Assembly: GCF_022288805.1 (NCBI RefSeq)
Contig: NZ_JAKOPM010000021.1
Location: forward strand, 1 to 39,045
From: Corynebacterium yonathiae
GTDB taxonomy: Bacteria; Actinomycetota; Actinomycetes; Mycobacteriales; Mycobacteriaceae
DNA: 39,045 bases
Reading direction: 5' to 3'
The position numbers and the translations under genes were made by a program. How positions within the stretch are numbered: the first letter of the stretch is position 1; each line of letters begins with the position of its first letter. The notes beneath the pieces are model-generated. The model made no database searches. It had not been told where the DNA came from and saw only the letters and a program-made list of their open reading frames with translations. Positions 16,112 to 25,539 of the stretch are shown here, one piece after another.

Positions 16112-17110
16112 ATGGTTAACGTTGCCGTGATGGGCGCTGGTTCTTGGGGCACTACCTTGGCTAAGGTCTTTGCGGACGCCGGAAATGACGTTCGCCTCTG
16201 GGCCCGCCGCGCAGAGTTGGCGCAGGCTATCAACGAGACCCATACGAACCCAGATTACTTGCCAGATACCCGCCTGCCAGCCGCAGTGCGTGCCACCTAT
16301 GATGATGCAGAAGCATTGGCGCTTGCCGACGTCGTAGTGTTCGGCGTTCCCTCCCAAACCTTGCGCGGCAACGTGGAGAAGTGGGCGCCGTACCTGCCTG
16401 AAGAAGCGACCCTGGTCTCCATCTCCAAAGGTGTGGAAACCGCCACGCTCAAGCGCATGAGTGAAGTCATTATGGACGCTGCGGGGGTGCCAGCAGATCG
16501 CGTCGCGGTGCTATCTGGCCCGAACCTGGCAAAAGAAGTTGCTGCTGGCCAAGTGGCCGCCACTGTAATTGCTTGCCCAGATGAAAAGCGCGCCCAGCGC
16601 GTGCAGGAAGCGGTGGCCGCCCCGTACCTGCGCCCATATACCAATACTGATGTTATTGGTGCAGAAATCGGTGGTGCCTGCAAAAACGTCATCGCCTTGG
16701 CCTGTGGCATCGCCTCCGGCAAGGGGCTGGGCAATAACACCATGGCCACTATCATTACCCGCGGTTTGGCAGAGATTACTCGCCTCGGCGTGGAGTTGGG
16801 GGCGGATCCATTTACCTTCTCCGGCTTGGCCGGTTTGGGTGACTTGGTAGCAACATGTACCTCGACATTGTCGCGCAACCGTACTTTTGGCTATCGCTTG
16901 GGCCAAGGCGGCACCATTGAAGAGGCCAAGGCCGCCACCAACGGGCAGGTTGCGGAGGGCGTCTACTCCTGTGATTCCATCTACCGCCTAGCTCAGCAGG
17001 CAGGCGTAGAGATGCCGATTACTCACGCGGTTTATGGTGTCTGCTACGAGGGCATGGCGGTGGAAGATATGATCATCGCTCTGATGGGTCGGTCCAAGAA
17101 GTCGGAGTAG
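16112..17110 (+). CDS. gpsA: Glycerol-3-phosphate dehydrogenase [NAD(P)+]
   Basis: Reduces dihydroxyacetone phosphate to sn-glycerol-3-phosphate for phospholipid synthesis. 332 residues, the usual length. The N-terminal nucleotide-binding fold has [16 protein letters not shown] (residues 4-19). [15 protein letters not shown] and the catalytic-lysine region [17 protein letters not shown] follow. [20 protein letters not shown] is the typical C-terminal signature. It is preceded by a perfect GGAGG. ddl begins 22 bases after the stop, probably in one transcript. Confidence 0.97.
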   Translation: MVNVAVMGAGSWGTTLAKVFADAGNDVRLWARRAELAQAINETHTNPDYLPDTRLPAAVRATYDDAEALALADVVVFGVPSQTLRGNVEKWAPYLPEEATLVSISKGVETATLKRMSEVIMDAAGVPADRVAVLSGPNLAKEVAAGQVAATVIACPDEKRAQRVQEAVAAPYLRPYTNTDVIGAEIGGACKNVIALACGIASGKGLGNNTMATIITRGLAEITRLGVELGADPFTFSGLAGLGDLVATCTSTLSRNRTFGYRLGQGGTIEEAKAATNGQVAEGVYSCDSIYRLAQQAGVEMPITHAVYGVCYEGMAVEDMIIALMGRSKKSE

Positions 17111-17132
17111 GTCAAGGGTAAAATCTGCGGGC

Positions 17133-18194
17133 ATGACTGAAAAGACCCGCGTGGCCGTTGTCTACGGCGGCCGTAGCACCGAGCACTCCGTATCCTGCGT
17201 CTCTGCAGGTGCGATCATGAATCACCTCGATCCTGAAAAATTCGAGGTGGTGCCTATCGGCATCACCCGCGAGGGCACGTGGACGCCCGGCACCACTGAG
17301 GGACTAGAAATTGTCAATGGTGTCATGCCAGAAGTCAGGCGAGGGGCGGAACTAACGCTTTCCCTGGATCCTAATGCCAAGGGCCAATTCCACAACGTCA
17401 CCGATGGCACCCTCTTCGCCGAGGTCGATGTGGTATTTCCCATTCTGCACGGACCCTATGGCGAGGACGGCACCGTCCAAGGTCTATTCGAGCTTTCCAG
17501 CCTGCCTTATGTAGGACCGGGTGTATTGGCCTCCTCGGTGGGAATGGATAAGGAATTTACCAAGAAGGTGCTGGCAGCGGCAGGCCTGCCGGTGGCGCCC
17601 GAGGTAATCCTCAAAGGACGCACCGAGCTTAATGAGGACGAAAAGCAGCGCCTAGGCCTGCCCGTGTTTGTAAAGCCCGCCCGGGGCGGATCGTCTATCG
17701 GCGTATCCAAGGTCAATAGCTGGGAGGAATTCCCCGCCGCCGTTGACCTTGCTCTAGAAGACGACGAGAAAATCCTGGTGGAGCCGGAAATCTTAGGCCA
17801 AGAGGTAGAAATCGGCGTATTGCACTACGCCGATGGAACCTTGCTGGCCTCTGTTCCGGCCCTGCTGGCCGGCATTGATGATTCCGACGAGGGCTTCTAT
17901 GGCTTCGACACCAAGTACCTTGACAATGTGGTCACCGCCGAAATCCCCGCGCCCTTCTCACCCGAGCTGACTGAAAAGCTGCGCGATATGGCTATCCGCG
18001 CATTCGAGGCCCTCAACTGTGAAGGCCTATCGCGGGTGGATTTCTTCGTTACCGAGGATTCCGTCTATATCAACGAGATCAATACCCTGCCGGGATTTAC
18101 CCCGATCTCGATGTATCCCCAGGTGCTCGCCGCTTCGGGCGTGGAATACCCTGCGCTGCTGGAGGCCCTCATTGAGCAGGCCCTAGTCAAGTAG
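17133..18194 (+). CDS. ddl: D-alanine--D-alanine ligase
   Basis: Joins two D-alanines for the peptidoglycan stem peptide, using ATP; ATP-grasp fold. 353 residues. N-terminal motif VVYGGRSTEHSVSCVSAGAI, then LHGPYGEDGTVQGLFE, the ATP-grasp segment VFVKPARGGSSIGVSKV, and the metal-binding C-terminal VYINEINTLPGFTPISMYP. Start ATG 17133 (MTEKTRVAVVYGG). It follows gpsA closely and ends 13 bases from the convergent DUF3515 gene, with no separate terminator between them. Confidence 0.97.
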   Translation: MTEKTRVAVVYGGRSTEHSVSCVSAGAIMNHLDPEKFEVVPIGITREGTWTPGTTEGLEIVNGVMPEVRRGAELTLSLDPNAKGQFHNVTDGTLFAEVDVVFPILHGPYGEDGTVQGLFELSSLPYVGPGVLASSVGMDKEFTKKVLAAAGLPVAPEVILKGRTELNEDEKQRLGLPVFVKPARGGSSIGVSKVNSWEEFPAAVDLALEDDEKILVEPEILGQEVEIGVLHYADGTLLASVPALLAGIDDSDEGFYGFDTKYLDNVVTAEIPAPFSPELTEKLRDMAIRAFEALNCEGLSRVDFFVTEDSVYINEINTLPGFTPISMYPQVLAASGVEYPALLEALIEQALVK

Positions 18195-18207
18195 GGGCGA
18201 GTACTTT

Positions 18208-19107
18208 CTACTTTTCAGCGGTGTGCTTGGCGAGCACATCGCCAATCTCCACCAGTGCCGCTTGCGCGGCATCCTGTGGAGCGTGCAGCGCCAGGTAGTC
18301 CTCGCGGCCGAGGGCAAACCAGGTGCCTGCGGTCGTGCCGTGGGCCAAGGTGGTGTCCTCGAACCAGGGAATATCATTGACCTGCTGTAGCTTCACTCCG
18401 GCACGGTAATTCTCCGGCTTGGCCACGCCGCATCGCGCCACGATATCTTCACGGCCAACAGCGCTCCACACATAGGTATTCTTTTCCTCTACCTCGCGGC
18501 GGCGGTAGCCCTCTGCCACGGATTCAGACAGTGCCTTTTCCACTTCGGCGCACATCTGGTCATTTCCCGTCTTAAGTTCTTTGAGCGGGGCCTTGTGCGG
18601 AGTGGCAGGCTTCTCCTCGAGAGCCGAGAGAGCCTCGTTAAGCTCATCTGGTGTGGCGTCGGTGGAGGCAGTTACAGCCGCGATGGGGAAGCGCTGTGCT
18701 GCATACCAGGTAGTCAGGTCGGAGCCTGGAGTGGCATCGCGCACCTGATACCACTTTTCGCCCTCCACGTCCTGGGTCTGGGAATACTCGGTGTACTGGA
18801 ACGGCATATTTACGCCACAGCGTACGGTGATTTTATCCTCAGAGGTAGCGGCCCAGGCTGCGACGCCGGGAGGCACAGGCTCGGCAATCTCAGCACGCGG
18901 CTTATCCATGACCTTGTTCGGAAGGGCATCGATAAAGCTATGGCAGGCCGGTGAATCTGCTTCCTTGGACTCCACAGGGGAGACCGCCACGGGTGCTTTG
19001 GCAATATTATTGAATACGTACTTTGCGCCGAAGAGGACCGCCAGAACCATCACTATGGACAACCCAAGTGAAATGAAGATCGCGGTGCGGTTAAATTGGG
19101 ATGTCAT
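18208..19107 (-). CDS. DUF3515 family membrane-anchored protein with two similar halves
   Basis: 299 residues. A single N-terminal membrane helix (about 9-31) anchors an extracytoplasmic domain. The domain shows an internal repeat. The first half has DKITVRCGVNMP, WYQVRD, TTWYAAQRFPIA and TPDELNEALSAL. The second has EDIVARCGVAKPENY, WFEDTT, GTWFALGREDYLA and DAAQAALVEIGDVL. Each half keeps one RCGV cysteine plus a second upstream cysteine (PACHS and DQMCAEVE), suggesting two disulfides. DUF3515 genes are conserved next to thiL in actinobacteria, and the function is unknown. It is divergent from thiL, with only 28 bases between the starts, and convergent with ddl. Confidence 0.83.
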   Translation of the reverse strand: MTSQFNRTAIFISLGLSIVMVLAVLFGAKYVFNNIAKAPVAVSPVESKEADSPACHSFIDALPNKVMDKPRAEIAEPVPPGVAAWAATSEDKITVRCGVNMPFQYTEYSQTQDVEGEKWYQVRDATPGSDLTTWYAAQRFPIAAVTASTDATPDELNEALSALEEKPATPHKAPLKELKTGNDQMCAEVEKALSESVAEGYRRREVEEKNTYVWSAVGREDIVARCGVAKPENYRAGVKLQQVNDIPWFEDTTLAHGTTAGTWFALGREDYLALHAPQDAAQAALVEIGDVLAKHTAEK

Positions 19108-19135
19108 AAGGGCTCATAGTATCGAAAGGAAGCTG

Positions 19136-20092
19136 GTGAACTTAACTCAGACTCTCGCAGATGTGGGAGAACGTGCAGCGATCCGGGAAATTACCTCCGT
19201 GGCCTCGAGCGGTCTCAACGGGGACGATGCTGCAGTACTTCCCAGCGCGCCGCCGAATTCCCGCACCGTGGCGGCCACCGATTTGATGGTGGAGGGGCGT
19301 CATTTCCTGCGCGAGTGGTCTACCCCGCGCGAGATTGGCAAGAAGGCCATCTTGCGCAACTTTGCCGATGTCGAAGCCATGGGTGCGCGCCCCGTTGCTG
19401 CTCTTTTAGCTATCGCCGCGCCAGGCGATACCCCAGTGCCCTTCGTGCGCGGCATCGCCGAGGGCATTGCGGAGCATAGCTCCTTCTATAATGCCGAGTT
19501 GGTGGGAGGCGACCTCACGAAGTCCGATCTCTTGGTCATTAATATTACGGCCGTCGGTTTCCTTGGTGGCAGCCTTCCTGCCCTGACCTTGGACGGCGCA
19601 CGTGCAGGTCAGCAGGTGGTAGCGCACGGAAAGATTGGCCACTCCGCCGCCGGATTAGCCCTGCTTCAGCGCTTTGGCCGGCAACTCCCCGCGGGATACG
19701 AACACCTGCGGCCACTTATTGAGGCCCACTGTGCCCCTTGGCTAAATCCGGGCCGTGGCGTGATCGCCCGTGCGGCAGGAGTTACTGCCATGACCGATAA
19801 CTCAGACGGCTTAATTCAAGACTGCACGACGATGGCCGAGCACTCAGGCGTGCACATGGATTTGGACCCACGGGCCTTGCAGCCGGAGGATTTGCTGTGC
19901 CAAGCCGCAGAGTTGCTGGATAGTGACCCGTGGGAATGGATTCTCAGTGGCGGTGAAGATCACACCTTCATTGGTACGACCGCGAAGGAAGCTCCGTCCG
20001 GATTCAGAGAGATTGGCAACGTAACCCGCGGTTGTGGGGTTACGCTGGGAGGCAAGACACCGAGTTATCAGAAAGGCTGGCTGAGCTTTTAA
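19136..20092 (+). CDS. thiL: Thiamine-monophosphate kinase
   Basis: Phosphorylates thiamine monophosphate to thiamine diphosphate with ATP; PurM/ThiL fold. 318 residues from a GTG at 19136 ([20 protein letters not shown]), with GAAAGGA at 19124-19130. The same frame is open back to 18791, but that stretch lies opposite the DUF3515 gene and is unrelated to ThiL. Motifs: [11 protein letters not shown] (metal binding), [43 protein letters not shown] and [11 protein letters not shown]. ung starts 2 bases after the stop, so the two are translationally close. Confidence 0.95.
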   Translation: MNLTQTLADVGERAAIREITSVASSGLNGDDAAVLPSAPPNSRTVAATDLMVEGRHFLREWSTPREIGKKAILRNFADVEAMGARPVAALLAIAAPGDTPVPFVRGIAEGIAEHSSFYNAELVGGDLTKSDLLVINITAVGFLGGSLPALTLDGARAGQQVVAHGKIGHSAAGLALLQRFGRQLPAGYEHLRPLIEAHCAPWLNPGRGVIARAAGVTAMTDNSDGLIQDCTTMAEHSGVHMDLDPRALQPEDLLCQAAELLDSDPWEWILSGGEDHTFIGTTAKEAPSGFREIGNVTRGCGVTLGGKTPSYQKGWLSF

Positions 20093-20094
20093 CC

Positions 20095-20733
20095 ATGCAC
20101 CCCACCTACCACACGTCCTGGGAGCCGGTGCTGGCGCCGGTAATAGAAGAGCAATGGCCACAGATTTCTCACGCCCTTAAGGGCCAGGATTATTTACCTC
20201 CGGCAGAGGATGTTTGCCGCGCTCTACAAATGCCACTGGATGAGGTCCGCGTGCTCATCGTGGGCCAAGACCCTTATCCCACCCCTGGGCACGCCATGGG
20301 CATGGCGTTTTCTACGCGCCCAGGTGTAAAACCACCGCGTTCCTTGGTCAATATTTACCGCGAGCTTCACGATGACCTAGGCTTCGCAGGCCGCGAGGAT
20401 GGTGATTTGAGTGCCTGGGCGGATCAAGGAGTTTTATTGCTGAATCGGGTGTTGACTGTAGCCCCAGGTCAGGCGGGCTCGCACCGCAGTATTGGATGGG
20501 AGGAAATCACCGAAGCTGCCATTCGCGCGCTCAACCGTAGCCCCATGGTGGCGATTTTATGGGGCCGCGATGCGCAGGCGTGTGAGCGCTTTCTTCCCGA
20601 CGTCCCGTGCATCAAGTCCCCGCATCCCTCACCACTTTCTGCCAGCCGCGGGTTCTTTGGCTCTAAGCCCTTTTCCCGGGCGAACGCCCTTTTGCGGGAC
20701 CAAGGCGCACAGGAAATAGACTGGCGCTTGTAA
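20095..20733 (+). CDS. ung: Uracil-DNA glycosylase
   Basis: Removes uracil from DNA as the first step of base excision repair. 212 residues from ATG 20095 ([16 protein letters not shown]), 2 bases after thiL. The upstream in-frame ATG at 20032 would overlap thiL by 60 bases and lacks homology. The catalytic water-activating motif [13 protein letters not shown] and the DNA-minor-groove loop [20 protein letters not shown] are both intact. The protein is slightly short at the N-terminus compared with enterobacterial Ung, as usual in this group. Confidence 0.96.
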   Translation: MHPTYHTSWEPVLAPVIEEQWPQISHALKGQDYLPPAEDVCRALQMPLDEVRVLIVGQDPYPTPGHAMGMAFSTRPGVKPPRSLVNIYRELHDDLGFAGREDGDLSAWADQGVLLLNRVLTVAPGQAGSHRSIGWEEITEAAIRALNRSPMVAILWGRDAQACERFLPDVPCIKSPHPSPLSASRGFFGSKPFSRANALLRDQGAQEIDWRL

Positions 20734-20743
20734 ACTATTGCGC

Positions 20744-22087
20744 ATGTCATATCCCAGCACGCTGGATTCCCGCGGATTGCGCAATTGGGCTACCCGCGCC
20801 GTGGGGGAGCTAGCCCATCGCCGCGATGAGATCAACGCGCTCAACGTCTTTCCGGTACCGGATTCTGATACGGGTTCAAATATGGCGCACACCATGGAAG
20901 CAGCGGTTGCAGAGCTCGACAATGGTGGCGATGTTGCCGATGCCTTGGCTCTCGGGGCGGTGCGTGGCGCGCGCGGAAATTCAGGAATGGTGTTGTCTCA
21001 GGTTCTGCGTGGCGTAGCTGAGTCCACGGTGGAATCGGTCATCGACGGCTCTGTCTTTGCTCGCTCACTCCAGCAGGCCGTGGAATTGGTGGATCGGGCC
21101 ATTGCCGAGCCGGTGGAAGGCACGGTTATCACGGTTCTACAGGCAGCCGCGGAGGCAGCCGACGACGCTGCGGCGCAGTCCAGCGCTACCTTACATAGTA
21201 TCGTCAGTGCCGCAATTGCTGCCGCACGAACTGCACTTGAACGCACCCCGTCGCAATTGCCAGCCTTGCGCGAGGCAGGAGTGGTAGATGCTGGCGGGGC
21301 CGGCCTCGTTATTCTTTTGGAGTCCCTTCTGGCAGAAATTGAGGGCTCCACAGGGCGCACAGGCGTACTTGAACCGGAGACGGACACTGAACTAGAAGTA
21401 GTCTTCTTCTTTGAAGGAGACATCGACGCGTTGCAGACAGCAATTGCCCCGTTGGGAGATAGCTTAGTGATTGCACGCGCCACCGAAAACAGCGCAAACG
21501 TGCACATCCACTCTTTCCAAGCTGGTGCGGTCATTGAAACTGCCTTTGCTAAGGGCAAGGCGACCAACCTGCACATCGAGGCGCTGCCGGCTCACGTCGA
21601 CCCTGCTGCCGAAAATTCGGTTGCTCGCCGGGTTTTCGCTGCTGCGCCGGCTGGTCCTATCACTGACCTCTTGGAATCTGCGGGTGTTACGGTGGTGCCG
21701 CCGGATGCTCCTTTAGCAGTAGAAGAAGACGATATCGTCTTATCCACCGGACTAAGTATGGAGACCGACGCTGGGCGGGTAGTGCCCGCGCAGTCGCTAG
21801 CAGCGGCGCTAGCTGCAATCTCTGTTTATGAACCGGATAACCCAGATACCGTTGCGGTCGTCGCTGCCATGCGCGATGCGGCTAAGTCCATGCGGGTAGC
21901 CTATCCCAGCCAAGAAACTCTTCCGTCAATCATCGCCACCTGTCGCGACCTTTTGGCAGAAGGTGGAGAGCAAGCCACCATCTTGAGTGCCCTCGACATA
22001 GATGAGGAGGACTTAGCTCAACAGCTCCGTGTAGATGTAGTGGCTTTGAAAGTACCGGATATCGCAACTGAAATCGGAGTGGAATAG
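20744..22087 (+). CDS. DAK2-domain protein, YloV/FakA-like
   Basis: 447 residues from ATG 20744 (MSYPSTLDSRGLRNWATRAV), 10 bases after ung. The N-terminal DAK2/DhaL domain (about 10-200) has the metal-ATP motif NALNVFPVPDSDTGSNMAHT and GARGNSGMVLSQVLRGVAE. The C-terminal part corresponds to the second and third YloV domains (VHIHSFQAGAVIETAFAKG) and is shorter than in firmicute FakA. FakA phosphorylates fatty acids bound to FakB proteins. The same neighbour relation (this gene directly before recG) occurs in firmicutes. Whether the corynebacterial protein acts on fatty acids cannot be read from sequence. Confidence 0.87.
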   Translation: MSYPSTLDSRGLRNWATRAVGELAHRRDEINALNVFPVPDSDTGSNMAHTMEAAVAELDNGGDVADALALGAVRGARGNSGMVLSQVLRGVAESTVESVIDGSVFARSLQQAVELVDRAIAEPVEGTVITVLQAAAEAADDAAAQSSATLHSIVSAAIAAARTALERTPSQLPALREAGVVDAGGAGLVILLESLLAEIEGSTGRTGVLEPETDTELEVVFFFEGDIDALQTAIAPLGDSLVIARATENSANVHIHSFQAGAVIETAFAKGKATNLHIEALPAHVDPAAENSVARRVFAAAPAGPITDLLESAGVTVVPPDAPLAVEEDDIVLSTGLSMETDAGRVVPAQSLAAALAAISVYEPDNPDTVAVVAAMRDAAKSMRVAYPSQETLPSIIATCRDLLAEGGEQATILSALDIDEEDLAQQLRVDVVALKVPDIATEIGVE

Positions 22088-22089
22088 CA

Positions 22090-24222
22090 ATGCTCGGCTG
22101 GCAGGACAACCGCCCATTGACGGATGTGCTTGCGGCAAAAGATGCTGCGAAGATTACCAAAGCGCTGGGGTATGAAACCTGCGGCGAGCTTCTAGCCCAT
22201 TATCCGCGGGACTATATCCGTCACAATAAGGACGTCGGCCTGGGGGACGCCGCGGAAGGCGATATCGTCACCGTTACCGGAACTATTACCGGTTTCAACC
22301 GACACGACACGGGCAAGACCACTATCATCAACGTGCAGCTTGACGGCAGCATTATTGCGACATTTTTCAACGCTAATTACGTGATGCGGATGCTGCACCG
22401 CGGCCAGCGCGTAATGATGAGTGGCAAGCTCAAATTCTTCCGCAACCAGCCGCAGCTACAACAGCCAGACTTCGTAGAGATCGATGCTTTTGGCCGCCCC
22501 GATGGCGAATTGGATGACTACCGGCAGCAAACGGCAGATTCACACAAGAAGCATCGGCCGAAGGCCACCGGCTCATTGCGGAACCTGTCGCAGTTCGGCA
22601 GGCTCGACCAGCTCCTTTTGGAGCGGGAATGGATCCCGGTGTACCCAGCAACCTCCAAGGTGACCTCGTGGTACATCATGGGCGCCATTCACTACGTCTT
22701 ATCTAAGACCCCGCCGATTGAAGAACCGCTGGACTATCAGATGATAATCAGCCTGGATAATGCGGTACGAGAAATCCACGAGCCCGGGGAGGCTGGCCCT
22801 TACCGGGCGATTCAGAGGCTGAAGTACAACGAGGCATTGTCCATCGGCTTGGTGATGGCATTGCGCCAGCGTGATGCTGAAGCGCGGACGGCTTCGACCA
22901 TGCCTGCTACTTTGGGCGGCTACCGGGAGGAGTGGCTGGGCCATGTGCCCTTCGACCTCACCCAAGGACAGCGGCGCGTTATCAGTGAGATAGAAGATGA
23001 CCTAGCGCGCCCGTTGCCGATGATGCGCTTGCTGCAGGGTGAGGTCGGTTCTGGTAAGACGATGGTCGCTACCTGTGCCATGTTGCAGGCTGTCGACGCC
23101 GGCGCCCAGGCAGCACTGCTGGCGCCTACTGAGGTTCTGGCCTCGCAACACGCTGCTTCCATTGGAACCTCGGTTCCAGGAGGAGTCAAGGTGGTACTGC
23201 TTACTGGTTCTATGCGCACAACGGAGAAACGGCAGGCTTTATTGGACATCGTCTCTGGTGACGCGGATATCGTCATTGGAACCCATGCGATCATCCAAGA
23301 CTCTGTGGAGTTCTTCAACCTCGGTCTAGTGGTAGTAGATGAGCAGCACCGATTTGGCGTAGAGCAGCGCGATAGCCTGCGGCTAAAAGCCCGCGAAGGT
23401 TTAAGCCCCCACGTGTTGGTAATGACGGCGACACCGATTCCGCGCACTATCGCGATGACCGTATTTGGCGATCTTGCCGTATCGACCCTGACCGAACTGC
23501 CCGGTGGCCGCAAACCTATTCAGTCAGCGGTGGTAGCCGAATGGCGTCCTACCTGGGTACTGCGTGCCCTTGAGCGGATTCGCGAAGAGGTTGCCCAAGG
23601 CCATCAAGCCTATATTGTCTGCCCACGCATTGAAGGCGAAGGTGGAGTGTTAGAGCTTGCAGAGCAACTGGAAAGCGGTCCCTTTAAAGGACTGCGGGTA
23701 GCCATCTTGCACGGAAAGATGCCCGATAAGGACGAGGTAATGACATCATTTGCTAGGGGAGAGATTGATATTTTGGTCTCTACCACGGTCATTGAGGTGG
23801 GCGTGGATGTCCCTAATGCCACGGTGATGCTTATTCGTGAATCCGAATATTTCGGCGTCTCCCAGCTGCATCAGTTGCGTGGGCGTGTAGGACGAGGAGG
23901 CAATGCCTCTATCTGCCTTTTCCATACCGCGGCAGCTGATAATACTCCGTCCTTCCGCCGCATCAATCAGATTTCGCAAACCTCGTCGGGCTTTGAACTT
24001 GCCGAGCTCGACTTGCGCCAGCGCCAAGAGGGAGACATTTTGGGCACGACGCAGTCCGGCACGCATCGGACCCTGCGGCTATTGAATCTAGCTGATGATC
24101 AAGACATTGTTGAGCGCACCCATACGGATGCGCGTGCCATGGTGATGCGCAACCCCGAGCTCGCGGAGGAACTCACGCGCAATTTGAGCGAAAGCGAACA
24201 GGAATACTTGGAGAAGAACTAA
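22090..24222 (+). CDS. recG: ATP-dependent DNA helicase RecG
   Basis: Drives branch migration and regression at stalled forks and Holliday junctions. 710 residues. The N-terminal wedge (OB) domain includes DIVTVTGTITGFNRHDTGKT. Helicase motifs: Walker A LLQGEVGSGKTMVA, Walker B VVVDEQHRFGVEQR, motif III MTATPIPRTIAMT and motif VI QLHQLRGRVGRGG. The C-terminus shows DLRQRQEGDILGTTQSG. It starts 2 bases after the DAK2 gene and has a normal length. Confidence 0.97.
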   Translation: MLGWQDNRPLTDVLAAKDAAKITKALGYETCGELLAHYPRDYIRHNKDVGLGDAAEGDIVTVTGTITGFNRHDTGKTTIINVQLDGSIIATFFNANYVMRMLHRGQRVMMSGKLKFFRNQPQLQQPDFVEIDAFGRPDGELDDYRQQTADSHKKHRPKATGSLRNLSQFGRLDQLLLEREWIPVYPATSKVTSWYIMGAIHYVLSKTPPIEEPLDYQMIISLDNAVREIHEPGEAGPYRAIQRLKYNEALSIGLVMALRQRDAEARTASTMPATLGGYREEWLGHVPFDLTQGQRRVISEIEDDLARPLPMMRLLQGEVGSGKTMVATCAMLQAVDAGAQAALLAPTEVLASQHAASIGTSVPGGVKVVLLTGSMRTTEKRQALLDIVSGDADIVIGTHAIIQDSVEFFNLGLVVVDEQHRFGVEQRDSLRLKAREGLSPHVLVMTATPIPRTIAMTVFGDLAVSTLTELPGGRKPIQSAVVAEWRPTWVLRALERIREEVAQGHQAYIVCPRIEGEGGVLELAEQLESGPFKGLRVAILHGKMPDKDEVMTSFARGEIDILVSTTVIEVGVDVPNATVMLIRESEYFGVSQLHQLRGRVGRGGNASICLFHTAAADNTPSFRRINQISQTSSGFELAELDLRQRQEGDILGTTQSGTHRTLRLLNLADDQDIVERTHTDARAMVMRNPELAEELTRNLSESEQEYLEKN

Positions 24223-24241
24223 GACGGGTTAACCTAGAGGC

Positions 24242-24454
24242 ATGAAAATCTACGCCCCCTTTGCGGGCATCGTCCGCTGCCATGTGAATGTGGGAGACAC
24301 TGTTGCTACCGGGGTCCCGCTCGCGACTGTCGAAGCCACGAAGCTCGAAGCTCCCGTGGAAAGCCCGGGACCTGGGAAAGTGCACCGCATTGTGGTGCCT
24401 GATTTCAGTGATGTGGTAGGTGGAGACCTCTTGATGGAGACTGGAGAAGCATAA
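24242..24454 (+). CDS. Small biotin/lipoyl-attachment domain protein (BCCP-like)
   Basis: 70 residues forming a lone biotinyl/lipoyl domain. The attachment loop reads VEATKLEAPVESPGPG, with the acceptor lysine at about position 34. Biotin carriers usually have A-M-K-M here; T-K-L is a departure, so modification by biotin ligase is likely but not assured. The family makes a hammerhead fold that carries carboxybiotin or a lipoyl group between active sites. The gene lies between recG and rsmD and its stop directly abuts the rsmD start. No biotin carboxylase partner is nearby. Confidence 0.82.
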   Translation: MKIYAPFAGIVRCHVNVGDTVATGVPLATVEATKLEAPVESPGPGKVHRIVVPDFSDVVGGDLLMETGEA

Positions 24455-25036
24455 ATGACGCGCATTATTGCTGGCGAAGCCCGTGGCCGCACCATCAAGG
24501 TGCCGGCAGAAGGAACCCGACCTACCGCAGACCGAGCCCGAGAAGGGCTTTTTTCCTCTCTTAATGCACGGTGGGGTTTTGCAGGATCTGCCGTCCTCGA
24601 CCTTTTTGCCGGTTCCGGTGCTCTTGGCCTCGAGGCAGCTAGCCGCGGGGCAGATGAAGCAGTGCTGGTGGAGTCTTCGGCGGATGCAGTGAAGATCATC
24701 CGGCACAACATGGGCGTCGTCAAACACCCTGGCGTGCGCGTCCAAGAGATGAAGGTAGGAACTTACCTAGCTAGCGCCCCGCGCCAGCATTTCGATCTGG
24801 TGCTGGCGGACCCGCCCTATGCTTTTGATGAGGTCGAAGATCTCATTGCTGCAATTGAACCGGTGCTTACTGATCGCGCAATGGTGGTCATCGAGCGCCA
24901 CGTTGATTCCGCGGAGACAAAGTGGCCGGCTGGTTTCGAGCCCACCGGTCAGAAGCTTAAGAAGCGCACCTTTGGCATCGCCCGCATGGATATGGCAGTT
25001 TATACCCGCCCCGGCAGCGAGGAAGCCGAAGACTAA
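24455..25036 (+). CDS. rsmD: 16S rRNA (guanine966-N2)-methyltransferase
   Basis: 193 residues, Rossmann-fold SAM-dependent methyltransferase. N-terminal RIIAGEARGRTIKVP and RPTADRAREGLFSSL are the family signature. The SAM-binding motif is DLFAGSGALGLEAASRGA, and the catalytic motif IV is LADPPYAF. It begins immediately after the stop of the biotinyl-domain gene, and coaD follows 29 bases later with AGAGAG upstream. The rsmD-coaD order is widely conserved. Confidence 0.95.
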   Translation: MTRIIAGEARGRTIKVPAEGTRPTADRAREGLFSSLNARWGFAGSAVLDLFAGSGALGLEAASRGADEAVLVESSADAVKIIRHNMGVVKHPGVRVQEMKVGTYLASAPRQHFDLVLADPPYAFDEVEDLIAAIEPVLTDRAMVVIERHVDSAETKWPAGFEPTGQKLKKRTFGIARMDMAVYTRPGSEEAED

Positions 25037-25065
25037 ACCCCTGCACAAAAGAGAGTGAAATTAGC

Positions 25066-25539
25066 ATGACTAAGGCTGTCTGCCCAGGATCCTTCGACCC
25101 CGTTACTCTAGGTCACGTCGATATCATCAACCGCGCTAACCAGATGTTTGATGAGGTTACTGTGTTGGTAACCGGAAACCCCGATAAACCCTCCGGGCTG
25201 TTTAGCGTGGACGAGCGAATGGAGTTAATCCGCCAAAGCGTGGATTCCTCCATCAAGGTGGATTTTTGTTCTGGGCTTTTGGTGGACTACACCACCGAGC
25301 ATGGGGCAGACGTCTTGGTCAAGGGACTGCGCAGCTCTCTTGACTATGAATATGAGCTGCCCATGGCGCAGATGAATCGGCGCCTGTCCGGCATCGATAC
25401 CGTCTTCCTGCTTACGGATGAAAAATACGGATATATCAGCTCCTCGTTGTGCAAGCAGGTAGCGAAGTTCGGCGGCGACGTGACTGGGATGTTCCCCGAG
25501 CCCGTAGGTCGTGCGGTAAAGGAGAAATACCGTTCGTGA
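25066..25539 (+). CDS. coaD: Phosphopantetheine adenylyltransferase
   Basis: Transfers AMP to 4'-phosphopantetheine in coenzyme A synthesis. 157 residues, normal length. GSFDPVTLGHVDIINRA carries the TxGH nucleotidyl-transfer motif; KGLRSSLDYEYELPMAQMNR and the C-terminal YGYISSSLCKQVAKFGGDV are typical. Its TGA overlaps the GTG start of the following transporter gene (GTGA), implying translational coupling. Confidence 0.96.
   Translation: MTKAVCPGSFDPVTLGHVDIINRANQMFDEVTVLVTGNPDKPSGLFSVDERMELIRQSVDSSIKVDFCSGLLVDYTTEHGADVLVKGLRSSLDYEYELPMAQMNRRLSGIDTVFLLTDEKYGYISSSLCKQVAKFGGDVTGMFPEPVGRAVKEKYRS

Noticed and set aside
18791..19135. N-terminal extension of thiL by 115 codons
   Set aside because: It lies opposite the DUF3515 gene, and a GTG with GAAAGGA at 19136 gives the normal ThiL start.
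20032..20094. Earlier start for ung
   Set aside because: It would overlap thiL by 60 bases; the ATG two bases after thiL matches family length.
25449..25535. Earlier start for the TSUP permease
   Set aside because: This part lies wholly inside coaD; the GTG at 25536 has a good ribosome site and starts directly with a membrane helix.
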